A stretch of DNA of 64,000 nt, taken from positions 7,564,001-7,628,000 of the forward strand of contig NZ_JACHMY010000001.1 of assembly GCF_014205135.1 (NCBI RefSeq), read 5' to 3'. This document shows positions 33,701-40,976 of the stretch, piece by piece (within the stretch, counting starts at the first letter, position 1; each line of letters starts with the position of its first letter). The notes beneath the pieces were generated by a model that saw only the letters and a program-made list of their open reading frames with translations, had not been told where the DNA came from and did no database searches. Source of the DNA: Kribbella italica (GTDB taxonomy: Bacteria; Actinomycetota; Actinomycetes; Propionibacteriales; Kribbellaceae). The position numbers and the translations under genes were made by a program.

Positions 33701-34656
33701 GTGTTCCAGACCTCGCGACCGTCGATCGCCAGCCGCTCGGCCAGCTCGGGCGGGCAGGCCTCGCCGCCGAAGATCAGCAGCCGTACGGCGTCCAGCGCGT
33801 CGGCGGGCCAGAGCGCGGCGAGCGTCGGCACGGTCGAGACGACCGTGATGCCTTGCGCGACGAGCCAGGGGCCGAGGTCCATGCCGCTGCGGACGAGCGA
33901 ACGCGGCGCGGGGACCAGGCACGCGCCGTACCGCCAGGCGAGCCACATCTCCTCGCAGGACGCGTCGAACGCGACCGACAGGCCGGCCAGCACACGGTCG
34001 TCGGAGCCGATCGGCTCCTGCTGCAGGAACATCCGCGCCTCGGCGTCGACGAACGCCGCGGCCGAGCGATGCGTGACGGCGACGCCCTTCGGGACGCCGG
34101 TCGACCCGGAGGTGAAGATGATCCAGGCGTCGTCGTCGGGCGAAGGCCCGTCGCCCGAGTGGCCGGTAACCCGTCCGGCGGGAGCGCCGGCTTCGGCGCC
34201 GCCGCCCAGCGCTCCGGGCGGCTCCATGCGGGCCGAGTACGGGAAGTCGTAGTAGCCGTCCTCGTCCGGTCCGCCCGGGCGCGTGCCCGCGATCTCCAGG
34301 CCGTCGGTGACGATCGCGGCGACCGCCGCCTCACCGAAGACGAGTTCGGCGCGCTCGGCCGGGTCGTCCGCGTCGACCGGGACGTACGCCGCTCCGGCCT
34401 GCAGCGTGCCCAGGATCGCGACGTACAGGTCGTTGTGCCCGGACGAGATCCGGACGCCGACCCGGTCGCCCGGCCCGATCCCGAGCGCCGTCAGCCGGCC
34501 CGCGAACTTGCCCACCTGGGTGAGCAGTTCGCGGTAGCTGAGGCTGACGTGCGAGTCGTCCAGCGCGGGATCGTCGGGGTACTTGCCCGCGGTCTCGTGC
34601 AGGATGTCCACCAGGGTGCGCTCGGGCGGCGCACTGTCCCCCCGTCGCAACGTCAC
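30715..34656 (-). CDS. Pls/PosA-family membrane non-ribosomal peptide synthetase
   Basis: A 1313-aa single-module synthetase, almost the length of epsilon-poly-L-lysine synthetase (about 1319). An adenylation domain fills about residues 15-520 (IIFTSGSTGVPKG, FDASCEEMWLAWRYGA, WNTYGPTEATV, GKVDRNALPWPLPG). A carrier domain follows with the pantetheine Ser at about 562 (HGGGSLAA). From about 620 on come three repeats of two membrane helices plus a soluble left-handed beta-helix-like segment (for example LPGAEIGRGAEIAAGSAVSG), the terminal domain that replaces condensation and thioesterase domains in this family. The product would be a homopoly-amino acid or a short isopeptide oligomer; the amino acid is not determined. 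GTG 34656 sits 6 nt after TATCAT. Confidence 0.9.
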   Translation of the reverse strand: MTLRRGDSAPPERTLVDILHETAGKYPDDPALDDSHVSLSYRELLTQVGKFAGRLTALGIGPGDRVGVRISSGHNDLYVAILGTLQAGAAYVPVDADDPAERAELVFGEAAVAAIVTDGLEIAGTRPGGPDEDGYYDFPYSARMEPPGALGGGAEAGAPAGRVTGHSGDGPSPDDDAWIIFTSGSTGVPKGVAVTHRSAAAFVDAEARMFLQQEPIGSDDRVLAGLSVAFDASCEEMWLAWRYGACLVPAPRSLVRSGMDLGPWLVAQGITVVSTVPTLAALWPADALDAVRLLIFGGEACPPELAERLAIDGREVWNTYGPTEATVVACGAQLTGDGPVRIGLPLDGWDLAVVDAQGNEVAEGEIGELIIGGVGLARYLDPAKDAEKFAPMTSLGWERAYRSGDLVRKDEAGLLFQGRADEQIKLGGRRIELGEVDAALQALPGVSGAAAAVRTSAGGNQLLVGYVVAEESFDQKAATERLREALPAALVPLLAITDTLPTRTSGKVDRNALPWPLPGMDSDAPAAELDGTAGWLAERWTSVLGAKVTGPDNDFFLHGGGSLAAAQLVSALRERYAEITVADIYEYPRLGALADRLDSSTATYEPIEIREIRPIPPGTQLLQTALTLILQTVVGVRWLVYLFTLNNVLAVTAGDHPWMRTVSWWWILVGWLLLITPAGRMGIAVVGARILLRGLKPGVYPRGGNVHVRLWAAENLADAAGAANLAGAPWIAYYARALGAKVGRGVDLHTLPPVTGLLTMGRGASIEPEVDLSGYWIDGDRLHVGAVQVGAEAVIGSRSTLLPGAEIGRGAEIAAGSAVSGKVPSNERWSGSPASRVGRARRPWPEERPARAPWWVLAYGAASALMSLLPVAAAVAAIAVLGVFIKGTASLGDAALKALAAIPLMTLVGFVSLAVLTLIGVRILGLGIKPGHYPVRSRIGWQVWATERLLDSARTLLFPLYASLLTPWWLRALGAKIGRDVEASTVLLLPKMTTVGDGAFLADDTMIGSYELGGGWLHVAGAKVGKRAFLGNSGMTAPGRSVPKNGLVAVLSAAPKKSKAGTSWLGSPPVKLRRQAVAGDQSRTFNPPYRLKVARALVELCRFVPMMCTVLIALGVLFALQALDVWLGPWWTVLLSGAVILAAGAVAGGMATVAKWVVVGRTRAVEYPLWSSFVWRNEVVDSFVELVAAPWFANAAAGTPVLALWLRTLGAKIGKGVWCETYWLPEADLITLGDGATVNRGCVLQTHLFHDRVMSMSTVTFGPGSTLGPHGIVLPAASIGAGATVGPVSLVMRGESVPAGTRWAGNPIAPWQG

Positions 34657-34662
34657 GGCCGG

Positions 34663-34668
34663 ATGATA
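34663..34668 (-). promoter_or_regulatory. -10 hexamer, leaderless start of the NRPS-peptidase operon
   Basis: TATCAT on the minus strand followed by 6 nt and GTG 34656. Confidence 0.5.
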
Positions 34669-34713
34669 CTGCGATCCGCTGAACCGCAGGCGAACACGAC
34701 ACCACTCAGACGG

Positions 34714-35871
34714 TCACTTCACCAGACCGGCCGGCGCGGCGAAGGTGTTGCAGGCCTTGGTCTCGCCGATGTTGAAGCCGTTCATGATCCAGAAGCCCTG
34801 TGTGCTGGCCAGACCGTGTGTCCGCTCGTCCGGCGGCGTGTCCTCGGACTCGCCGAAACTGTGGCTGGACTGGAACTCGAACTCCTTCATCCGGTTGGTG
34901 AAGGGGTAGCTCTTCTCGACCGCCCGGCTGAACACGCCGCCCAGACAGGAGGCCTGGACCTCGTTGCGGCGGGAGCTCTCCAGCTTCTGGCTCGGGTGGT
35001 CCTGCAGGTAGTAGGCCCGCGCGTAGAACAGCTCGGTGACGCCCTGGATGTGATGGCCGTACTCGTGCGCGATCGTCATCAGGTAGGCCAGGTCCTCCTT
35101 CGGCCCGAACGCCTTGTTCATCTGCAGCACGTCGGTGTACATCACCTGGTTGCCGTAGCAGTAGAACGCGAGCACCCGGCCGGACAGCGGGCTGAACTTC
35201 CCGCACGCGGTGTTGACCGGCTTGTCGAACACGACCAGGCCCGGGTCGGGCTTGTTCACGCCGATCTTGTTCAGCGCCGGCCGCCAGGCGTCGTTCAGGC
35301 ACTTGAAGAGCTTCTCGTAGTAGACCTTCTGCGCCGCCAGGCTGCCGTCGCCGAGCTTCTGCGCCGGGCAGTTCAGCTCACCGAGACCACCGGCGGTGTA
35401 GAGCGCGCTGTTGACCAGGTAGTCCTCGGCGGTGCCCTTGTCCGGCTTGGTGGTCGCGGTCGGGACGATCGACGGGCCGCTGTTCTCGGGGATCGCCGTG
35501 CTGTCGGAGCTTTCGGTCAGGACCGCGCCGACGACCGCCAGGGTGATGCCGACGAAGGCCAGCGCGAAGAAGCCGAGCAGGACGAACTTGGCCGCCCCCG
35601 AGCCGCGCCGCCGCGGGGGCGGCTGGAAGCCGTTGAAGTGGTTCGGGCTGCCGTAGTGCGGCTGCGGCCACTGACCGGGCTGCTGCTGGTACTGCGGGTA
35701 CCGGCCCGGCTGGAGTTGACCCTGCTGGGGGTACTGCGGCTGGAACTGCTGCGGCGGTCCCTGCTGCCACTGGCCCGGCTGCGGCGGAGGCAGTACGCCG
35801 GGCGGCGGAGCCGGCGGGCGATAGCCCTGCGGCCGGTCCTGGGGTCGGTTGTAGTCGTACGGGTTGCTCAC
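34714..35871 (-). CDS. Membrane-anchored neutral zinc metallopeptidase, copy A
   Basis: A 385-aa protein of the Zn_peptidase family (Pfam PF04228, YpfJ-like). Residues 1-95 are a cytoplasmic Pro/Gln/Tyr-rich low-complexity tail (RPPAPPPGVLPPPQPGQWQQ). One membrane helix follows (about 96-118, FVLLGFFALAFVGITLAVVG). The extracytoplasmic catalytic domain has HEYGHH with H269 and H273. The end has a conserved pattern FNIGETKACNTFAAP. GTG 35871 gives the start MSNPYDYN; GTG is preferred because the longer frame would run into the divergent DUF2207 gene. It is the first of four paralogues. The substrate is unknown. Confidence 0.85.
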   Translation of the reverse strand: MSNPYDYNRPQDRPQGYRPPAPPPGVLPPPQPGQWQQGPPQQFQPQYPQQGQLQPGRYPQYQQQPGQWPQPHYGSPNHFNGFQPPPRRRGSGAAKFVLLGFFALAFVGITLAVVGAVLTESSDSTAIPENSGPSIVPTATTKPDKGTAEDYLVNSALYTAGGLGELNCPAQKLGDGSLAAQKVYYEKLFKCLNDAWRPALNKIGVNKPDPGLVVFDKPVNTACGKFSPLSGRVLAFYCYGNQVMYTDVLQMNKAFGPKEDLAYLMTIAHEYGHHIQGVTELFYARAYYLQDHPSQKLESSRRNEVQASCLGGVFSRAVEKSYPFTNRMKEFEFQSSHSFGESEDTPPDERTHGLASTQGFWIMNGFNIGETKACNTFAAPAGLVK

Positions 35872-35939
35872 TGGTCGCAGGACCCCTTCTGTGCCGGTGG
35901 CAGGTCGTCGCGGGTTCGCTGGGCGAACCGCCCCGAGAC

Positions 35940-35945
35940 TACTCT
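35940..35945 (+). promoter_or_regulatory. -10 hexamer, leaderless start of DUF2207 copy 1
   Basis: TACTCT followed by 6 nt and ATG 35952. Confidence 0.5.
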
Positions 35946-35951
35946 CACCCC

Positions 35952-37643
35952 ATGTCACTGAAGCGCCGCCTCCTACCGGCTGCCCTGCTCGTCGCCCTGT
36001 CGTTCCCGTTCGTTGCCGTGGGCGCGCTGCCTGCCCAGGCGGCCGACGACAAGATCACGGCGTACGCCGCCGAGGCGACGCTGACCGGTGACGGCGTGCT
36101 CAAGGTCAAGGAGACCGTCGACGTCACGGCCGGCGGCGACACCTTCGTCCGGACGCTGGCGACGCGGGTCCGCTCGAACGCCGACGACGACCGGGTCTAC
36201 GACATCAGCAACGTGTCGGCGACCGTGAACGGGCAGCCCGCCGGTGGCTTCAGCGACACCGAGATCGAGAACGGCCGGCAGCTGTCGGTGCAGGCGTCCG
36301 GGCCGACGAAGGTCGTCTACACCTACGACGTCGACAACGTCGTGGCCGACTCCACCGAGGGCCGCGAGGTGAGCTGGCCGGTGCTCCAGGGCTTCGGCGC
36401 GGCGATCCCGAAGGCGACCCTGTCAGTGAACGTCCCGTTCGCCACCTGGCTGACCTGCTTCGCCGGTCGCACCGGCTCGAGCATGCCCTGTACGTCGTAC
36501 CAGCTGGGCGAGTCGGCCGAGATCGTGATCGAGCAGCTCCAGGTGCCCGCCGGGGGCCGGGTCACCTTCCTGACCGGGCTGAGCGGCCAGGCGACCGTCA
36601 CGCCGAACGCCGAGTTCAAGACCCGCTGGTCGCTGCACCACGCCTTCTCCGCGGACGCTTCGACGATCGGGCTGAGCGCGCTGCTGCTCGGGCTCGGCGT
36701 ACTGGCCGCGGCCGCGCTGTGGTTCTTCAAGGGACGCGACGCCGGCAAGACCGGTGAGGGCGCGCCGGAGCGCCCGGTGCTGGACGGGACCGACGGGCCG
36801 CAGTTCGCCGCCCCGGACGGGATCCGGCCGGGCCAGGTCGGCACCGTCGTGGACGAGTCGGCCGACGTCGTCGACATCACCGCGACCTTGCTGGACCTTG
36901 CCGTCCGCAACTACCTGACCATCGTCGAGCTGCCGCGCGGGACGCAGTTCGGCCGGCACGACTGGCAGCTGGTCCGGCTGAACGAGGGCGGGCCCGAGCT
37001 GCTGCCGTACGAGAAGGCCCTGCTCGACGCGGTCTTCGCCGACGGTGAGACCGTCCAGGTGTCGACGCTGGGCTCGTCGCTGCGGCCCCGGCTCAACCTG
37101 GTGCGCGAGCAGCTGTACGCCGACGTCGTCACGCAGGGCTGGTTCGCCAGCCGCCCGGACGCCGTCCGGAACCGGTGGACCACCGCCGGTCTGGTGCTGG
37201 TCGGTGCCGGTGTGGTGCTGACGATCGTGCTGGCCGTCGTCACCAAGTTCGGACTGGTCGGGCTGGCCGTCATCCTGGCCGGTGTGGCGTTGTCGCTGGC
37301 CGGACAGGTCGCTCCGGCGCGGACGGCGCGCGGCGCCGCCGTACTGGGTCGTGTGAGTGGCCTGCAGCGCTACCTGGCCGACGAGACCTCGGCGAGCCTG
37401 CCGCAGAGCCACCGGCTCGAGTTCGCGTCCCGCTGCCTGCCGTACGCCGCTGTGCTCGGGCTGACCGAGAAGTGGGCGCTGGAGATCGCGGCGACCGATG
37501 ACGACGACGACCCCGATGCCGGCATCGGCTGGTACTCCGGCCCGGAGGGCTGGCACCTGTCCGACATCGGGGAGTCGCTGACCAGCTTCGTCACCGTCTT
37601 CGGTGGCTCGCTGACCGCGTCACGCCAACTGTTCAGCTTCTAG
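35952..37643 (+). CDS. DUF2207 domain membrane protein, copy 1
   Basis: A 563-aa protein. A signal peptide (1-30, ending LPAQAA) leads an extracytoplasmic beta-rich domain (about 31-235) with two Cys (WLTCFAG, SMPCTSY). One helix follows at about 238-258 (LSALLLGLGVLAAAALWFF). Then comes a cytoplasmic DUF2207 core (PGQVGTVVDESADVVDITAT, LDLAVRNYLTIVEL), a second hydrophobic hairpin at about 411-456 and a C-terminal acidic segment (ATDDDDDPDAGIGWYSGPEGW). Function unknown. It is divergent from zinc peptidase A (80 nt between starts) and convergent with zinc peptidase B, whose stop codon overlaps its own. Confidence 0.85.
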   Translation: MSLKRRLLPAALLVALSFPFVAVGALPAQAADDKITAYAAEATLTGDGVLKVKETVDVTAGGDTFVRTLATRVRSNADDDRVYDISNVSATVNGQPAGGFSDTEIENGRQLSVQASGPTKVVYTYDVDNVVADSTEGREVSWPVLQGFGAAIPKATLSVNVPFATWLTCFAGRTGSSMPCTSYQLGESAEIVIEQLQVPAGGRVTFLTGLSGQATVTPNAEFKTRWSLHHAFSADASTIGLSALLLGLGVLAAAALWFFKGRDAGKTGEGAPERPVLDGTDGPQFAAPDGIRPGQVGTVVDESADVVDITATLLDLAVRNYLTIVELPRGTQFGRHDWQLVRLNEGGPELLPYEKALLDAVFADGETVQVSTLGSSLRPRLNLVREQLYADVVTQGWFASRPDAVRNRWTTAGLVLVGAGVVLTIVLAVVTKFGLVGLAVILAGVALSLAGQVAPARTARGAAVLGRVSGLQRYLADETSASLPQSHRLEFASRCLPYAAVLGLTEKWALEIAATDDDDDPDAGIGWYSGPEGWHLSDIGESLTSFVTVFGGSLTASRQLFSF

Positions 37644-39718
37644 CTCGTGTACTGCGGGTTGGTGCTGAAGGTGTTGCAGTAGATCGGGTTCTTGAAGGTG
37701 AAGCCGCGGATCGACCAGCGGTTGTGGTTGACCTTCGAGCCGTGGTCGCGGATCCGCGGCCGGCTGAACTCGTCCCCGGCGTTCGCGACCGCGAACTTCC
37801 AGTTGTTCAGCAGGTCGCCGCGCATCGGGATGAACGCCGCGTTCGCGCCCAGGTACGCCGAGCCGAAGCAAGCCGCCTGCAGCTCGCGCCGGCGTGACTC
37901 CAGCAGCCGCAGGTTCGGGTCGGCCATCGTCGCCTGGCGGGCGAAGCTGGCCCGGAAGATGCCGGTCAGCTGCTGGATGTGGTGCCCGTACTCGTGCGCG
38001 ATCGTGTTCAGCATCCACGCCCGGGTGTAGTTCGGGTTGATCTTGTAGTTGTTGTAGTCGACGTTGAACGGCATGTAGATCGCCTGGTTCGCGCCGCAGT
38101 AGTAGCCGCGGGTGCCGCGCTCGGTGCCGCACGGGGTCTTCACCGTGTTGGCGTAGACGATCAGGGCCGGCGCGCGGAACGGCTGGCCGGCCTTCTTCAG
38201 CGCGAGGTACCAGGTGCGGTTGAGGCACGGCAGGATGCGCTGGTAGTAGGCCTTGGTCGCCGCGAACGTGGTCGGCCGGAACGGCGGCTCGACGCACTTG
38301 GTCGGCTGCAGCGCGCCGACCGAGTAGATCTTGTTCTGCGCCACCACCTCGTACGGCGTGGGGACGCGCGGCTTGGGCTTCGGTTTCGGCGTCGGCTTCG
38401 GGGTGGGTGTCGGCGTCGGCGTCACGGACGGGGTCTCGGACGGCGTTTCCGACGGGGTCTCCGAAGGTGTGTCGACGGCGACCGGAGTGGTCGGGGTGTC
38501 GTCACCGGTCAGCTTCAGCGCGACGGTGACGCCGGAGCCGACCACCAGCACAGCCAGCGCCACGAGCATGACGAGAATGCCCTTGGACAGCTGCCGCGGC
38601 TTGCGGCGACGGCCCGGGCCCGGGGGCTTGGGGATCGGAATCGGCGGATACTGCCAGGTCGGCTGCCCGCCCTGGGGTCCGTTGGGCCCACCCTGCTGCT
38701 GCCACCCACCTGCACCGGCTGCTCCGGACCAGGGGTTCTGGGGCTGCTGAGGCCCGGTGTTGGGGCCGGGCCACCCACCAGTCGAAGGAGGCGGCACCGG
38801 TCCGGTTGACGCGGTAGGCCAAGAGCCAGTGAACCCACCCTGACCGGCAGCAGGACCTTGAGAGGGGGTGCCTGTGGAGCCGGCCGCTGAGTCGTCGCGG
38901 CGCCCCCAGCCGGAGTTGGCCGCGGGCGGGCCGTCGGTCGGAGGGGTGCCAGCGCCCGGGCCGGTGCCCGGCGTCGCGCCAGCGCCCGGCGTCGCGCCAG
39001 CGCCCGGCGTCGCGCCAGCGCCCGGCGTCGCGCCGGTGCCCGGTGGGACGCCCTGGCTCCAGGCGGCACCGCTCGCGGGAGGGCCGTCGGTCGGGGGCGT
39101 GCCGCCGCCCGGGCCGGCTGCGGGTGTCGCGCCGGTGCCGGTGTGGGAGCGGTAGCCGCTGGTGTTGGGGCGGGGTGCGCTGGGCGGCGGGGCCGCGTGC
39201 TGGCCGCGCGGGGGCTGCTCCGGCTGGCCCTGCGGCGGGAGGCTCCAGCCGGGGTTGCCGGGGCCGCCCTGCGGACCGGGCTGTCCTGCGGCGCCGGGCT
39301 GACCACCTGGCTGAGGGCCTGTGCCGTGGCGGCCGCCGGGCTGGTTACCGCCAGGCTGGTTGCCGCCGGTCGGCTGACCGCCAGGCTGATTACCGCCGGT
39401 CGGCTGACCACCCGGCTGGTTGCCGCCGGGCTGCTGACCACCTGGCTGGTTCGCCGCGGTGGGCCGGTTGCCGGACTGGTCGTCGCTCAGGCCCGGGGTG
39501 TACCACTGCGGCGCGGCCGGGGGCTGCGTCGGTGGCGGGACCGGGTGGTTCTGTGGCGGGGAGTCCGGCTTCAGGTACTCCTCGGGCTTGTCGGTGGATT
39601 CGGTCCACCAGCGGGGCGACTGGCCATCCCGCGGGGGCGTGCCAGGGTTGCCGGCGGGCTGCTCGCCCTCCGGCTCCGACGGCTCCCGCCCAGGGGGTGG
39701 ATTCCAGTTGTCCGACAT
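37640..39718 (-). CDS. Membrane-anchored neutral zinc metallopeptidase, copy B
   Basis: A 692-aa paralogue with the longest N-terminal tail of the four. Residues 1-365 are low-complexity Gly/Pro/Gln/Asn-rich (GGNQPGGQPTGG and GATPGA repeats). A basic stretch PGPGRRRKPRQLSKG and one membrane helix follow (about 380-400). Then comes a Pro/Thr-rich linker (PSETPSETPSETPSVTPTPT) and the peptidase domain with HEYGHH, H575 and H579. ATG 39718 has GAGGAG. It starts 9 nt after the stop of copy C, so C and B form one operon. The 3' end overlaps the convergent DUF2207 gene by 4 nt. Confidence 0.84.
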   Translation of the reverse strand: MSDNWNPPPGREPSEPEGEQPAGNPGTPPRDGQSPRWWTESTDKPEEYLKPDSPPQNHPVPPPTQPPAAPQWYTPGLSDDQSGNRPTAANQPGGQQPGGNQPGGQPTGGNQPGGQPTGGNQPGGNQPGGRHGTGPQPGGQPGAAGQPGPQGGPGNPGWSLPPQGQPEQPPRGQHAAPPPSAPRPNTSGYRSHTGTGATPAAGPGGGTPPTDGPPASGAAWSQGVPPGTGATPGAGATPGAGATPGAGATPGTGPGAGTPPTDGPPAANSGWGRRDDSAAGSTGTPSQGPAAGQGGFTGSWPTASTGPVPPPSTGGWPGPNTGPQQPQNPWSGAAGAGGWQQQGGPNGPQGGQPTWQYPPIPIPKPPGPGRRRKPRQLSKGILVMLVALAVLVVGSGVTVALKLTGDDTPTTPVAVDTPSETPSETPSETPSVTPTPTPTPKPTPKPKPKPRVPTPYEVVAQNKIYSVGALQPTKCVEPPFRPTTFAATKAYYQRILPCLNRTWYLALKKAGQPFRAPALIVYANTVKTPCGTERGTRGYYCGANQAIYMPFNVDYNNYKINPNYTRAWMLNTIAHEYGHHIQQLTGIFRASFARQATMADPNLRLLESRRRELQAACFGSAYLGANAAFIPMRGDLLNNWKFAVANAGDEFSRPRIRDHGSKVNHNRWSIRGFTFKNPIYCNTFSTNPQYTS
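38964..39035 (-). repeat. 18-nt coding tandem repeat, four copies
   Basis: The unit GCGCCCGGCGTCGCGCCA occurs four times (first and last with single changes) and encodes GATPGA repeats in the cytoplasmic tail of zinc peptidase B. Confidence 0.9.
39331..39450 (-). repeat. Coding repeat of 27 nt in the tail of zinc peptidase B
   Basis: Degenerate units encode repeats of the type GQPTGGNQPG. Limits are approximate. Confidence 0.7.
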
Positions 39719-39727
39719 CGATACTCC

Positions 39728-40855
39728 TCACGAGACCTTGCTGGCCGAAGCCGTGAACGTGTTGCAGTTGGCGCTGTTGACAGTGTTGAAGCCCTGCGCG
39801 GCCCAGTACTGGTGACTGCTCCGCGCTCCGTGGTCCCGTGGGCCGCCACGGTTGTTCTCATCCCCGGTCTGAGCCTCGACGTAACGCCGGTAGATGGTCA
39901 GATCCAGACCGGTGATCCCGTACGACGCCTGGTTGGCCCCCATGAACGCCGCTCCGAGGCACGACGCCTGCAGCTCGATCCGCCGGCTCACCTCGAGCCG
40001 CGCGTCCTGGTCCGGCGCGTCGTACTCCAGCCGCGCGGCGGCCGGCAGTATCCCGGCCAGCTGCTGGATATGGTGCCCGAACTCGTGCCCGGCCGTGTAC
40101 GTCGCCCACATCCGCGCGAACGACCGGTTGGCGTCGTCCGGGGCCCGGTTCCACAGTTTCACGTCGTCCTCGAACTTCAGGTACAGCGTCCGGTTCGCCG
40201 AGCAGTAGAACGACGTCGGGGACGAGCTCGTGCACGGCGACACCACGGTGCCGGCCCAGAAGATCACCCGCGGTGCGGCGTACTGGTCCTGCCCGGCGCG
40301 GACCAACGGCGTCCAGGCGCGGTTGAGGCAGCCGATCAGGTTCGCGTAGTAGGTCTGCACCGCTCCCGCCGTGGCCAGCGCGATCTGCGGCTCCCGGCAG
40401 TTCACCGTCTTCTGCACCCCGCTGCGGTAGAAGCCGTCGGTCCGGACGATCGCGGCACTGTCCTGCGACGCCCCCGGCCCTCCCGGGGTTCCGGGCGGGC
40501 TGTCGTCCGGCTCGGTCGGCGCGGCGGTCGCACTGGTCGGCGCGGCCCCCGGCCCGTACGACGGAGCGACGGTCGGCGCGTTACTGCTACGCAGCGTGAG
40601 CGCCGCGATCACCACGAGCGCACCGACCCCACCGAGCAGCAGCACGCCGGCCACCAGGCCGGTCCGGCGCTTGCGCTGTGGCCCGCCGTGCCGGATGTGG
40701 CCGTCGGCACCGAAGTCGGGCCCCCAGCCCACCTGCGGCAACGCCGGCCCGCCACCCGGCGTACCGGGTGGTGGGTAACTGGCATAGAGCGGTATCGACC
40801 CGTCGGGCATCGGTCCCGGCGGTGGTGCTGGTGCGCTCCAGTCCTGGTCAGACAC
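39728..40855 (-). CDS. Membrane-anchored neutral zinc metallopeptidase, copy C
   Basis: A 375-aa paralogue with the shortest tail (about 60 residues, MSDQDWSAPAPPPGP and following). A basic anchor QRKRRTG and one membrane helix follow (about 66-88, GLVAGVLLLGGVGALVVIAA). After a Pro/Thr-rich linker comes the catalytic domain with HEFGHH (H257, H261). It keeps the family C-terminus FNTVNSANCNTFTAS. GTG 40855 is preceded by GAGGATC. A -10-like TAGCCT lies at 40909-40904. It is the promoter-proximal gene of the C-B operon. Confidence 0.85.
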   Translation of the reverse strand: MSDQDWSAPAPPPGPMPDGSIPLYASYPPPGTPGGGPALPQVGWGPDFGADGHIRHGGPQRKRRTGLVAGVLLLGGVGALVVIAALTLRSSNAPTVAPSYGPGAAPTSATAAPTEPDDSPPGTPGGPGASQDSAAIVRTDGFYRSGVQKTVNCREPQIALATAGAVQTYYANLIGCLNRAWTPLVRAGQDQYAAPRVIFWAGTVVSPCTSSSPTSFYCSANRTLYLKFEDDVKLWNRAPDDANRSFARMWATYTAGHEFGHHIQQLAGILPAAARLEYDAPDQDARLEVSRRIELQASCLGAAFMGANQASYGITGLDLTIYRRYVEAQTGDENNRGGPRDHGARSSHQYWAAQGFNTVNSANCNTFTASASKVS

Positions 40856-40976
40856 GGTTGATCCTCATCCCCCCGGGACACACAGGGCGTGATCCGGACG
40901 GCCAGGCTATCCATCAGCACCCGCCCACGTCAGCACATTGCCTGCGCCGATCATCCGGGACCACGCCGGGTATCCG

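Noticed and set aside
30847..35961. A 1704-codon open frame antisense to the NRPS and zinc peptidase A
   Set aside because: It is a by-product of high GC and third-position bias; the translation is Arg/Gln/Asp/His-rich with no domain, and the opposite strand has clear family matches throughout.
38964..39035. Regular short repeats that could suggest a CRISPR array
   Set aside because: The 18-nt units are contiguous without spacers and encode GATPGA repeats in frame in a protein tail.
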